Below are positions 1 through 6,348 of a DNA stretch of 12,751 nt, one piece after another (positions within the stretch are counted from its first letter, which is position 1; each line of letters begins with the position of its first letter). The position numbers and the translations under genes were made by a program. Origin of the DNA: Clostridia bacterium (GTDB taxonomy: Bacteria; Bacillota; Clostridia; Christensenellales; HGM11417); assembly GCA_017407365.1 (NCBI GenBank), contig JAFQWR010000270.1, positions 1 to 12,751 on the forward strand. Reading direction: 5' to 3'. Below the pieces are notes generated by a model that saw only the letters and a program-made list of their open reading frames with translations, made no database searches and was not told where the DNA came from.

Positions 1-1
1 T

Positions 2-382
2 CTGCCCTTTATGATTTTACCCCTCTACACCACCATGTGCAAGATGGATAAATCGGTGATAGAGGCGGCGCACGATCTTGGCGCAAACAACTCACAGGTC
101 TTCTGGAAGGCGATTGTGCCCATGAGTATGCCGGGCGTAATCAGCGGCGTGACGATGGTGTTTATGCCCACGATGACCTGCTTTGTTATCTCTGACATAA
201 TGAGCGAGCGCTCCATCGAGGTTTTCGGCAAGCTGATTGAACGCAACTTCCAATCGGGAGATTGGCACTTCGGCACCGCGCTTTCGATGATTATGCTGTT
301 GATAATCGGCGCTTCCATGCTGATTTCCGCAAAAACGGGCGCACCCGACAACGCCGCAGCAGTGAGAGGTGGATTATGGTAA
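2..382 (+). CDS. potB: Spermidine/putrescine ABC transporter permease, PotB-like (C-terminal part)
   Basis: Membrane permease subunit of a polyamine-type ABC importer; only the last 126 residues are in the window, and the reading frame is open from base 2, so the gene begins upstream. The stretch EAAHDLGANNSQVFWKAIVP is the cytoplasmic EAA loop by which type I importer permeases dock on the ATPase. It is followed by hydrophobic segments (about residues 45-60 and 95-112 of the visible part). Its stop (380-382) overlaps the start of the next permease by 7 bases, so the two are probably translationally coupled. Substrate assignment comes from the neighbouring PotC- and PotD-like genes and is a family inference; related iron or thiamine permeases share the fold. 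Confidence 0.88.
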   Translation: MPFMILPLYTTMCKMDKSVIEAAHDLGANNSQVFWKAIVPMSMPGVISGVTMVFMPTMTCFVISDIMSERSIEVFGKLIERNFQSGDWHFGTALSMIMLLIIGASMLISAKTGAPDNAAAVRGGLW

Positions 383-1164
383 AAAAATTCTTTGCTAAGG
401 GCTATATCTTCCTTGTGCTTGCCTTTATGTACGTGCCCATTCTTCTGCTGGTGGCATATTCCTTCACCTCCTCTACCGTAATCGGCAAATGGACGGATAC
501 CACCCTGCAGCTCTATCCCGATTTATTCAAACACGAAGAAATTATGACGGCGGTTAAAAACACCCTTCTGGTGGCTTTTTCCTCTGCCGCTATTGCAACC
601 CTGCTTGGCACAACGGGTGCCATCGGCATTTTTTACAGCAAGCAGCGCACACAGAAGGTGTTGAACGGTATTTCGCAGATTCCCGTGGTGAATGCGGAAA
701 TCGTAACGGCAATTTCGCTTGCGCTCACCTTTGCCTTCCTGTTTTCGGAAAACAACTTTTTAACCCTGCTCATCGGGCACGTGGTGCTTTCCGCACCCTT
801 TGTTCTGCTTTCGGTTATGCCCAAGCTCAAGCAACTCGACCCGCACCTGTACGAGGCGGCACTCGACCTTGGCGCAACCCCCGCAAGAGCACTGTTTACG
901 GTGGTGCTTCCCGAAATTCTATCCGGCGTATTCAGCGGCTTTATGCTTGCTGTAACTCTTTCGCTGGACGATTACATCATCACGATGTTCACCAAAAACA
1001 CCACCTTCCAGACGCTTTCCACCTACATCTTTGACATTCAGGCAAAGCGTCCCCTGCCCGCCGAGCTCCGTGCGCTTTCCGCTCTTCTGTTCCTGCTTCT
1101 GCTCGTTATCGTGATTGTAATCAACGTGAGAGCAAGCAAGGCAGAAAAGGCTCGCAGTAACTAA
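376..1164 (+). CDS. potC: Spermidine/putrescine ABC transporter permease, PotC-like
   Basis: Second permease subunit (262 residues), expected to pair with PotB in the membrane and move polyamine delivered by PotD. The start ATG at 376 is chosen because GAGGTGG lies just upstream (366-372) and the protein begins with a typical short basic N-terminus followed by a membrane helix (residues 10-28). The frame is open further upstream, but that part lies inside potB and is not hydrophobic. Six membrane segments can be seen, with the EAA loop at residues 160-178 (EAALDLGA...VLPEILSG) between the fourth and fifth. Length is normal for PotC (about 260). It overlaps potB by 7 bases and is followed by potD after 20 bases, so the three form one operon. 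Confidence 0.93.
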   Translation: MVKKFFAKGYIFLVLAFMYVPILLLVAYSFTSSTVIGKWTDTTLQLYPDLFKHEEIMTAVKNTLLVAFSSAAIATLLGTTGAIGIFYSKQRTQKVLNGISQIPVVNAEIVTAISLALTFAFLFSENNFLTLLIGHVVLSAPFVLLSVMPKLKQLDPHLYEAALDLGATPARALFTVVLPEILSGVFSGFMLAVTLSLDDYIITMFTKNTTFQTLSTYIFDIQAKRPLPAELRALSALLFLLLLVIVIVINVRASKAEKARSN

Positions 1165-1184
1165 CCCAACCCGAGGTATTACCA

Positions 1185-2675
1185 ATGAAAAAGATATTTT
1201 TTCCGTTATTTGCCGCTATTCTTGCGGCGTGGCTCGCTTTTCCCCCCTCTGCCCCTGCGCTTGCCGCCGAGGTAGAAACCCTGCACGTGTGCAGCTGGGA
1301 GGAATACGCAAACGAGGATCTCTTCCTGAACGAGCAGGGAGAGGTGGCACTGGATGAGGAGGACCCCGAAAGCCTCAGGGTGCAGAACTTTGTGACGTGG
1401 TATAAGGCAAACTACGGCAAGGACGTCAACATCGAATATACCACCAAGGGCACCTGCGAGGATATGTATAACGACGTTTTAATTGCAAAAGCCGCAGGAA
1501 ACCGCACGCCGTACGACCTCATCTGCCCCTCTGACTATATGATTCAGAAGATGATCCGCGAGGATATGCTCGAGCCCATCAGCTACGAAAAAATCCCCAA
1601 CTACACCGCCTATGCAAGCAATTACATCAAAAGCGTATACGAGGACGAGGCAAACGCCGTAAACGGCAAGCGCCTTTCGGAGTACGCCGTGGGCTATATG
1701 TGGGGCACGATGGGTCTGTTTTACAACGCCGACAACGTAGCGCTTTCGGATATGCAAACGTGGATGGCTGTATTCAACGTGCTGTACGACAACCGCATCA
1801 CCATCAAGGACAGCGTGCGTGACACCTACTTTCTGGGGCTTGCCGTTGTTTACCGCGACGAGCTGAACGCATGGGGAGATAAGTACGAATCGGGCGAATG
1901 CACGCTGGCAGAATACCGTGCGGCGCTTTCGGAAATCTGTAACCGCACCGACGACGAAAGCCTTACCAAGGTTGCCGAAACGCTTGCCTACGTTAAAAAA
2001 ATCATGTTTGGCTTCGAGCTGGATAACGGCAAAAACGATATGCTTGCGGGCAAGATTGACGTAAACTTTGCATGGAGCGGTGACGCCGCCTGCTATATCA
2101 ACGAGGCAAACGAGGAGGGCGGAAGGCTTGCCTACGCCGTACCCCGTGAGGGCAGTAACGTATGGTTTGACGGCTGGGTAATGCCCAAGGGCGCAAACAC
2201 CGAGCTTGCCGAGGCCTTCATCAACTATATGTGTCTTCCTGAGGTTGCCGTTATGAATATGGATGCCGTTGGCTACACCTCCGTGGTTTCGGGCAATGCA
2301 GAAAACAGCACCATGCTCGACTACATCCGCGACTGGTATATGGACGAGGAGGGCGATATTGAGGTGGATTTAAGCTATTTCTTCGGTGATATTCCCGAGG
2401 CTCGGTTTACCACCAACGAGGATAGCTACCGTCCGTTATATGCGCAGTATTCCGATGAAGAAACCATCAACCGCTGTGTAATGATGGTGGACTTCGGTGA
2501 CCGCACCGCTCAGCTGAACAATATGTGGAGCAAGGTAAAAAGCGGATCCTTCCCCACGCTGATTGTACTTCTTTCCATCGTAGGCGCAGCAGCACTCGGC
2601 GGCATCATCTATCTGATCGTTTATTTTGCCAAAAGACACCTGCCTAAGGGTGCGGTTATGATCAGAAGAGGATAA
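1185..2675 (+). CDS. potD: Polyamine ABC transporter substrate-binding protein, PotD-like, with C-terminal membrane anchor
   Basis: Extracytoplasmic binding protein expected to capture spermidine or putrescine for the adjacent permeases. The ATG at 1185 has GAGGT at 1173-1177. Residues 1-28 form a Sec signal peptide ending in ALAA, with no lipobox cysteine. The mature part starts with the family-typical strand LHVCSWEEYANEDLF. The conserved ligand region appears as FAWSGDAA and NVWFDGWVMP; W327 and D329 fit the PotD aromatic/aspartate pair that holds the amine groups. At 496 residues it is much longer than E. coli PotD (348), chiefly through a C-terminal extension ending in a hydrophobic helix (about 459-481) and a basic tail with RRG at the end. 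This probably anchors the protein to the membrane, replacing the usual lipid anchor. Substrate choice among polyamines cannot be read from the sequence. Confidence 0.9.
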   Translation: MKKIFFPLFAAILAAWLAFPPSAPALAAEVETLHVCSWEEYANEDLFLNEQGEVALDEEDPESLRVQNFVTWYKANYGKDVNIEYTTKGTCEDMYNDVLIAKAAGNRTPYDLICPSDYMIQKMIREDMLEPISYEKIPNYTAYASNYIKSVYEDEANAVNGKRLSEYAVGYMWGTMGLFYNADNVALSDMQTWMAVFNVLYDNRITIKDSVRDTYFLGLAVVYRDELNAWGDKYESGECTLAEYRAALSEICNRTDDESLTKVAETLAYVKKIMFGFELDNGKNDMLAGKIDVNFAWSGDAACYINEANEEGGRLAYAVPREGSNVWFDGWVMPKGANTELAEAFINYMCLPEVAVMNMDAVGYTSVVSGNAENSTMLDYIRDWYMDEEGDIEVDLSYFFGDIPEARFTTNEDSYRPLYAQYSDEETINRCVMMVDFGDRTAQLNNMWSKVKSGSFPTLIVLLSIVGAAALGGIIYLIVYFAKRHLPKGAVMIRRG

Positions 2676-2690
2676 AAACGATACAAATAA

Positions 2691-2724
2691 AAAAGGACAG
2701 GGCGCAGTGCCTTGTCCTTTTCTT
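2691..2724 (+). terminator. Terminator of the pot operon
   Basis: A 13-bp stem (2691-2703 with 2709-2721, one G-T pair) with a 5-base loop lies 16 bases after the potD stop and ends in a run of T. The A-rich left flank means it could also stop transcription coming from the right on the - strand. Confidence 0.88.
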
Positions 2725-2735
2725 TATGCTCTGTT

Positions 2736-3023
2736 TTACCAGATGACAATCTCTCCGTATGTGCCGTAGTGCCAATAATTGCCGCCGTCGTTGGGAAGGA
2801 CCGATTCATCCTCCACGTAGAAGTATAACGTTATTGAGGCAGGCAGGGTGTAGCCGCTTGGAATTTCCGCTTGCCATACCCTCGACGAAGAGGTAAAATA
2901 CACTTTATTCACCTTCATGCTGTTTAGCATCTTTACGCACGGTAACGCTGAAGCAGGAATATATGCTGCAATATAAAAAAACTGATCGACACGATATTTT
3001 TCCGTCAAAAAGCAACAGCGCAA
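2736..3023 (-). pseudogene. Remnant of a BspA-like leucine-rich-repeat surface protein (C-terminal end)
   Basis: An open frame of 95 codons ends at TAA (2736-2738). Its last third, with TLPASITLYFYVEDES and NYWHYGTYGEIVIW, resembles the C-terminal end common in clostridial LRR_5/BspA-like proteins (form: ...YYYSE...P...GNYWHYVDG...VW). The stretch IPASALP and KVYFTSSSRVWQAE fits the last repeat and the usual KIYY...W element before it. There is no credible start: the first possible codon is a TTG at 3023 without a spaced ribosome binding site, and no signal peptide or repeat array precedes it. The sequence upstream is AT-rich and noncoding. I read it as the tail left after deletion of a large surface-protein gene; expression as a small protein is less likely. 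The family resemblance is from memory of the pattern, not a search. Confidence 0.6.
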
Positions 3024-3073
3024 CCTCTGCCCTTAAAAAAAACAAAAATTTTTTGTACTTTTTACCAACAATT

Positions 3074-3101
3074 TTGCTTGCAGAATTGTCTTATATATGT
3101 T
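3074..3101 (+). promoter_or_regulatory. Possible promoter of the membrane-protein pair
   Basis: TTGCTT (3074-3079) and TATGTT (3096-3101) are separated by 16 bases, about 75 bases before the 3177 start codon. The surrounding DNA is AT-rich. The match to sigma-A consensus is moderate, and TATATA-like alternatives overlap the -10, so the exact position is uncertain. Confidence 0.35.
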
Positions 3102-3145
3102 AACAGCCTGTAACGCTCCCGTAAACAGCTGAAAAAAACCGAAAA

Positions 3146-3171
3146 TGCGCTTTATCAGCGCAAAAAGGAGG
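3146..3171 (+). promoter_or_regulatory. Leader hairpin directly before a strong ribosome binding site
   Basis: A perfect 6-bp stem TGCGCT/AGCGCA (3146-3151 with 3157-3162, loop TTATC) ends only a few bases before AAGGAGG (3165-3171), which sits 5 bases ahead of the ATG at 3177. The hairpin may affect access to the ribosome binding site. The ribosome binding site itself settles the start codon. Confidence 0.5.
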
Positions 3172-3176
3172 CTTGT

Positions 3177-3887
3177 ATGCCATTGCTTTATAACTACATA
3201 TTGCCAACGGTTATTACTACGGTGGCAATCATTCTGTTCGTGGTTATTTTTACCAAAAAGTACCGCAACGCAGACGAGGCGCAAAAGCTGCTACCCATCA
3301 GGGTAATCTTCTGGATGCTGATTGCTACCGAGATTTTCAAGATCTTCTTCCTGATTTCCAGAAACGGCTCTTACGATACCACAAGATACCCCGTGGTATT
3401 CTGCTCTGCCGTGATGTATACCTACCCTCTGTTCTGCTTTAAGAAAAACCGCCTTTCCAATGTGGCAAAGGCATATTCCGTTATCCCCTCGTTTGTGGTA
3501 TTTCTTCTGTTCGTTGCCGTGCAGGGCAATTATAAGATGAGCCTGATTCAGGGGCACAGCTATTTTTATCACGGAGCCATGATGGCAGTTGCCGTTTACC
3601 TGCTCACCGTAAGGCTCTATGTTTTCCGTCTGCGCGATTTCTATCCGCTTGCCCTTGCACTCAGCGGCTACGTGCTGTTTTGCACCGTGCTTTCGTTATG
3701 CATCGGCGGTGAGCTTTCTATTTTCGGGCCCAAGAGCGGCTACCTCGGATTTTTATACAATCTGTTCGGCTACGTTGCAGGCAATCTGCTGCTTTGCGCG
3801 GCAATCCTGCTGCTGTGCTTTGGCACCTACGGTATCATTCATCTCTGTACCAAGGGAAAGCAGAAAAAGGAGGTAAGCCATGCGTAA
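3177..3887 (+). CDS. Polytopic membrane protein, distantly YwaF/TMEM164-like
   Basis: A 236-residue protein with about six to seven membrane segments (roughly residues 8-26, 40-60, 72-88, 100-115, 128-150, 155-175 and 190-222) and a basic cytoplasmic tail. The order of features resembles the YwaF/TIGR02206 group related to eukaryotic TMEM164: a cysteine-bearing helix followed by a proline (FCSAVMYTYPLF, C76), and later a helix starting with histidines (HSYFYHG, H127 and H132). In human TMEM164 a conserved cysteine and histidine have been linked to acyl transfer; whether that applies here is inference. The start has a perfect AAGGAGG. Its stop overlaps the next gene by 8 bases, so the two are an operon and probably partners. 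Function is unknown. Confidence 0.75.
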   Translation: MPLLYNYILPTVITTVAIILFVVIFTKKYRNADEAQKLLPIRVIFWMLIATEIFKIFFLISRNGSYDTTRYPVVFCSAVMYTYPLFCFKKNRLSNVAKAYSVIPSFVVFLLFVAVQGNYKMSLIQGHSYFYHGAMMAVAVYLLTVRLYVFRLRDFYPLALALSGYVLFCTVLSLCIGGELSIFGPKSGYLGFLYNLFGYVAGNLLLCAAILLLCFGTYGIIHLCTKGKQKKEVSHA

Positions 3888-4560
3888 CGTCATCGCTCTG
3901 ACCGAGCTTGTCGCCATGCTGACCGTCACCGTTTCCGTGGCATTTTTTGTGTTACTCGGACTGAAGCACTTCGGAGCCGAAAAGCGCAAAAGGCTGATCT
4001 GCACCCTGGCGGTGCTTTACCTTGCGCTGGATATGCTCCGCTTTCTGGTAAACGCAAGCTTCTACGACAAAGCCACCACCCCCGCTACAGACGTGAAATT
4101 CGGCTATAACCTGCTTTACGCCTGCGTTGCACTGTTTGCCGCCTATCACGAAGGAAAATGGAAGCGCTTCTTTTGCAGTATTGCCTGCTTCACCGCACTT
4201 GTGCCCTTCTTTTCGGCGTGCTTTGACCGCACGGTATTTTTCAGCCAATCAGACGAAAACGGCGTGCTTTCCGGTATCTTCTTTGCCGAAAGCGGCATTT
4301 CACTTTCGATTGCTCTGCTTTTGCACAGCGCAGGAGAGTGCGATCTTTCCGCCAAGGGGCTTTTTGACGCACTGCTTGCTGTGGGCGCATTTTTGGTGAT
4401 GAGCCTTCTTGCCTACCTGTTCTGGGTATTGCAGATTCACCGCAACGACACCTTTGCCTTTGCGCAAATCATCCCCTGGCTTGTAAAGGCGTGCGCCTGC
4501 CTTTTGAGCGTACCGCTGACGTGGCTTTGCATCAGGCTGATTCGCTTTAAGACGGAATAG
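3880..4560 (+). CDS. Polytopic membrane protein of unknown function, partner of the preceding gene
   Basis: A 226-residue hydrophobic protein with about six membrane segments (near residues 8-28, 40-58, 75-90, 97-113, 138-150, 160-185 and 193-220; boundaries approximate). The ATG at 3880 has AAAAAGGAGG ending five bases upstream, inside the end of the previous gene. I do not recognise a family. The layout parallels its neighbour: a helix with LxxLDMLRF like the neighbour's ATEIFKIFF, a cysteine helix (YACVALFAAY, C82), then a loop and a helix at the position where the neighbour has HSYFYHG. Here the histidines are replaced by FFAES. It may be a diverged tandem paralogue that forms a heterodimer with the first protein. 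That relation is my own alignment by eye. Confidence 0.72.
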   Translation: MRNVIALTELVAMLTVTVSVAFFVLLGLKHFGAEKRKRLICTLAVLYLALDMLRFLVNASFYDKATTPATDVKFGYNLLYACVALFAAYHEGKWKRFFCSIACFTALVPFFSACFDRTVFFSQSDENGVLSGIFFAESGISLSIALLLHSAGECDLSAKGLFDALLAVGAFLVMSLLAYLFWVLQIHRNDTFAFAQIIPWLVKACACLLSVPLTWLCIRLIRFKTE

Positions 4561-4562
4561 CC

Positions 4563-4583
4563 CTTACGCATTACGCCCGTAAG
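4563..4583 (+). other. Small inverted repeat after the membrane-protein operon
   Basis: CTTACG (4563-4568) pairs with CGTAAG (4578-4583) across a 9-base loop, beginning two bases after the stop codon. An A-run rather than a T-run follows, so it is not a typical terminator. A second 6-bp inverted repeat AAGCCT/AGGCTT follows between about 4589 and 4617. No gene is visible in 4561-4852. Confidence 0.35.
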
Positions 4584-4686
4584 ACAAAAAAGCCTGAGGC
4601 GAAGAGAAGAAAAGGCTTGTTGCCTGCCCTGTTTTGCACGGCAATTCCTACGCCAAAAGCAATTTTTCCGCTTGAAATGAAGAACC

Positions 4687-4720
4687 AAAGGGACTTGCAC
4701 TTTATGCAGGTCCTTTTTTT
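4687..4720 (+). terminator. Terminator of the membrane-protein operon
   Basis: A 13-bp stem with two G-T pairs (4687-4699 with 4705-4717), a CTTTA loop and a seven-T run to 4720. It lies about 130 bases after the second membrane-protein gene and faces the converging mazF gene. The T-run is present only for the + strand. Confidence 0.85.
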
Positions 4721-4852
4721 CGTGTTTTTGCGGCAGGATATTTTCCCAAGACCGAAGGAGTATTATTTTTACCCGCTCTGCTTGCCTTTACCTTTTTTCC
4801 GCGCTTGATATGGCTTTGCCTTTTTCAGCTGACCGCATTTGCTTTTTTGCCG

Positions 4853-5212
4853 TTATTGCAAATACGTTTTGCCCGTAAAGCCAAGAGAAACAAGCAGCCC
4901 CCGATCCACCTCTGCCATTTCGCTTTCGTTCAGCTCGCCCACGCGCTCACGCAGGCGGCGCTTATCCAGCGTGCGGATCTGCTCCAACAAAATTACAGAA
5001 TCCTTGGGAAGCCCTACCCCCTCTGCAGGCAGGGCTACGTGCGTGGGCAAGCGGGATTTCCCGATCTGACTGGTAATCGCCGCCGCAATCACCGTAGGGC
5101 TATACCGATTGCCAACGTCGTTTTGCACCACAAGCACAGGGCGTACGCCGCCCTGCTCACTGCCCACCACGGGGCTGAGATCTGCGTAGTATACCTCTCC
5201 TCTTTTCACCAT
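4853..5212 (-). CDS. mazF: MazF/EndoA (PemK family) mRNA interferase toxin, no adjacent antitoxin
   Basis: A 119-residue endoribonuclease that cuts single-stranded mRNA at short sites, blocking translation. The Bacillus homologue EndoA/NdoA cuts at UACAU. The whole chain follows that protein: RGEVYYADLSPVVGSEQGG, VRPVLVVQND, AAAITSQI, LPTHV and SVILLEQIRTLDK. R24 and T47 match the catalytic Arg and Thr of EndoA, so the enzyme should be active. Length is normal. The start is ATG at 5212, with AAAGGA (5223-5228, read on the - strand) about 10 bases upstream. In Bacillus the antitoxin gene lies directly upstream and overlaps or abuts the toxin gene. Here the upstream 230 bases hold no MazE-like or ribbon-helix-helix frame, so the gene stands alone. 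An antitoxin elsewhere in the genome is possible. Confidence 0.95.
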   Translation of the reverse strand: MVKRGEVYYADLSPVVGSEQGGVRPVLVVQNDVGNRYSPTVIAAAITSQIGKSRLPTHVALPAEGVGLPKDSVILLEQIRTLDKRRLRERVGELNESEMAEVDRGLLVSLGFTGKTYLQ

Positions 5213-5238
5213 AGCGTAACCGTCCTTTTTTTACTCTT

Positions 5239-5290
5239 CGGTACACCCACCCCTTCCATTGTATGTAACGGCTCGGCTATGGGTGTGCCG
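5239..5290 (-). promoter_or_regulatory. Inverted repeat in the mazF leader
   Basis: CGGTACACCCA (5239-5249) and TGGGTGTGCCG (5280-5290) can pair over 11 bp with one G-T pair, leaving a 30-base loop. It lies 27-78 bases upstream of the mazF start. Read as mazF mRNA, the loop holds TACAT and TACAA in the overlapping string TTACATACAATGG, which matches the kind of site MazF/EndoA cuts. It could be a control element, an operator or chance. Confidence 0.4.
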
Positions 5291-5418
5291 CCCCTTAAGT
5301 ATACCCCGATGGCAAATAAGCTATACTGCTTGCGTGCGTGTTTTTACTGTCCTGCCCCATTTTTTTACAAAAGCTGTTGTGAAAGCGGTTACGCTCCACG
5401 CAGGTTTTTACAAAAAAG

Positions 5419-5449
5419 TTTTTTAACATATTTGAAAAGTGTTAAAAAA
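5419..5449. repeat. AT-only inverted repeat
   Basis: TTTTTTAACA (5419-5428) and TGTTAAAAAA (5440-5449) are perfect 10-bp inverted arms around an 11-base spacer. The right arm covers the stop of the doubtful - strand frame. It may be a weak terminator for either strand or a protein-binding site. Confidence 0.4.
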
Positions 5450-5654
5450 TAGTCCACTCCTTTTCTCTCACTCTGAGCACCCCTTCAAGGCAGATTTCCG
5501 CACCGTATGACTTATTCTGTTTTTCTGATTTAATTCTATAATTAACAGCAATTTCAGTCAAACGCGCGCGTTTTAACAGCACCCGTGAAAAAACAGCAAA
5601 TATTTTTCGATTCAAAAAAGCCTGTGTCAAGACCTGCCCTCGGCGCGGTTGCAT
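5442..5654 (-). CDS. Doubtful small protein (70 codons)
   Basis: A frame from ATG 5654 to TAA 5442-5444. The first 30 residues are basic and unremarkable and the ribosome binding site is poor. The second half (LTEIAVNYRIKSEKQ, then SYGAEICLEGVLRVREKEW) reads like alternating beta strands of a real small protein. After the TAA the same frame stays open for another 48 codons to 5295, so it could be a broken gene with a nonsense codon. I do not recognise it with confidence, and it is not a MazE-type antitoxin. It may equally be noncoding. Confidence 0.22.
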   Translation of the reverse strand: MQPRRGQVLTQAFLNRKIFAVFSRVLLKRARLTEIAVNYRIKSEKQNKSYGAEICLEGVLRVREKEWTIF

Positions 5655-5715
5655 TTTCCGTTCAGCAAAGTATTTCGGCTACGGAAAAAAAACAAAGCGG
5701 TGTAACAGTTTGTGC

Positions 5716-5744
5716 TTGTCACTCTTTGAAATTTGTGGTATAAT
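5716..5744 (+). promoter_or_regulatory. Sigma-A promoter of the Xre-family gene
   Basis: TTGTCA (5716-5721) and TATAAT (5739-5744) are separated by exactly 17 bases, and TGG directly before the -10 gives an extended -10. Transcription should start near 5751, about 30 bases before the start codon. AGAGGAG (5767-5773) is the ribosome binding site. Confidence 0.88.
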
Positions 5745-5782
5745 AGTAATATAAAAAAATAATTACAGAGGAGACTTTCATT

Positions 5783-6028
5783 ATGAACAGACTTCGTGAA
5801 TTACGCAAGAAAAACGGTTTAAGCCAAGCCAGAGTTGCTATTGACATGAACATTTCCAGAGAATCTCTTTCTTACTATGAAAATGAACGTCGTCAGCCCA
5901 GCATCCCCCTGCTGAAGGCTTTTTCCCGCTACTACCGTGTTTCCATCGATTACATCGTGGACAACGATTGCACGAAGCCCTTTGATCCTGTTGAGCTTAC
6001 CAAAAAGGATTGGAAAAAGAATTATTGA
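5783..6028 (+). CDS. Small Xre-family helix-turn-helix DNA-binding protein
   Basis: An 81-residue cytoplasmic regulator made almost entirely of one HTH_3 (Cro/C1-type) domain at residues 4-60. The recognition-helix region is LSQARVAIDMNISRESLSYY, followed by the typical ENERRQPSIP turn and a final helix ending in SIDYIVDND. A short charged tail (63-81) has no known domain. The start is fixed by AGAGGAG nine bases upstream and by the strong promoter. It is a single-gene unit between its own promoter and a terminator. It could repress its own promoter, or mazF, which is divergent 570 bases away; no operator can be recognised. It is not an obvious MazE-type antitoxin, although Xre proteins serve as antitoxins in other systems. 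Confidence 0.9.
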   Translation: MNRLRELRKKNGLSQARVAIDMNISRESLSYYENERRQPSIPLLKAFSRYYRVSIDYIVDNDCTKPFDPVELTKKDWKKNY

Positions 6029-6137
6029 TTATTGATTGATTCATCGTTTATTCTTTTTTGAAACCGTGCGCGATTGGATTCTTCTTTCTGCGCATTGTTT
6101 TGTTTACCTTTTTTCAAACCGTTTATACCGTTTATTC

Positions 6138-6185
6138 AGAGCAAGCCCTTGGCGCAATTGCCACAGATATGCTTGCTCTTTTTTT
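6138..6185 (+). terminator. Terminator after the Xre gene
   Basis: A perfect 9-bp outer stem AGAGCAAGC/GCTTGCTCT (6138-6146 with 6171-6179) encloses a small inner TGGC/GCCA hairpin and is followed by a run of T. It lies 110 bases after the stop of the Xre gene. Confidence 0.8.
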
Positions 6186-6224
6186 ATGCAACAAGCCGCC
6201 CTGCGGTATTTTATCGGTAAAGCA

Positions 6225-6263
6225 AAAAAACCGACGGAGACCTCTGCCTCTGTCGGTTTTTTT
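6225..6263. terminator. Bidirectional terminator between Xre and copA
   Basis: A 15-bp stem with one G-T pair (6225-6239 with 6248-6262) and an 8-base loop. It has T-runs in both directions, so it can stop Xre read-through on the + strand and copA transcripts on the - strand. The copA message would then carry about 290 bases after its stop codon. Confidence 0.85.
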
Positions 6264-6348
6264 ATTCTGTATTATGTTGGAATCATAACCTTGAGCAAAA
6301 AAGAAAGCCGTTATTTTTCACTCAAACAGCCTGCCTGCTCGGCGCAGA

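Larger units (their letters stand above)
5213..5782. other. 570-base gap between divergent mazF and the Xre gene
   Basis: No well-supported gene. It contains the mazF leader with an 11-bp inverted repeat (5239-5290), an AT-only 10-bp inverted repeat (5419-5449), a doubtful 70-codon frame on the - strand (5442-5654) and the Xre promoter (5716-5744). A TATACT-like -10 for mazF can be read on the - strand near 5298-5303, but I found no matching -35. Confidence 0.6.

Noticed and set aside
262..375. Longer N-terminus for potC
   Set aside because: The frame is open but lies within potB, and the ribosome binding site and hydrophobic start support ATG 376.
3042..3056. Palindromic A/T run
   Set aside because: The arms are mostly homopolymer, which is expected by chance in this AT-rich spacer.
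4805..5452. 215-codon + strand frame across mazF
   Set aside because: It is the antisense shadow of mazF and its leader; no ribosome binding site and an unlikely composition.
5783..6028. Xre protein as the missing antitoxin of mazF
   Set aside because: It is divergent, 570 bases away, has its own promoter, and lacks a MazE-type C-terminal toxin-binding tail; possible but unsupported.
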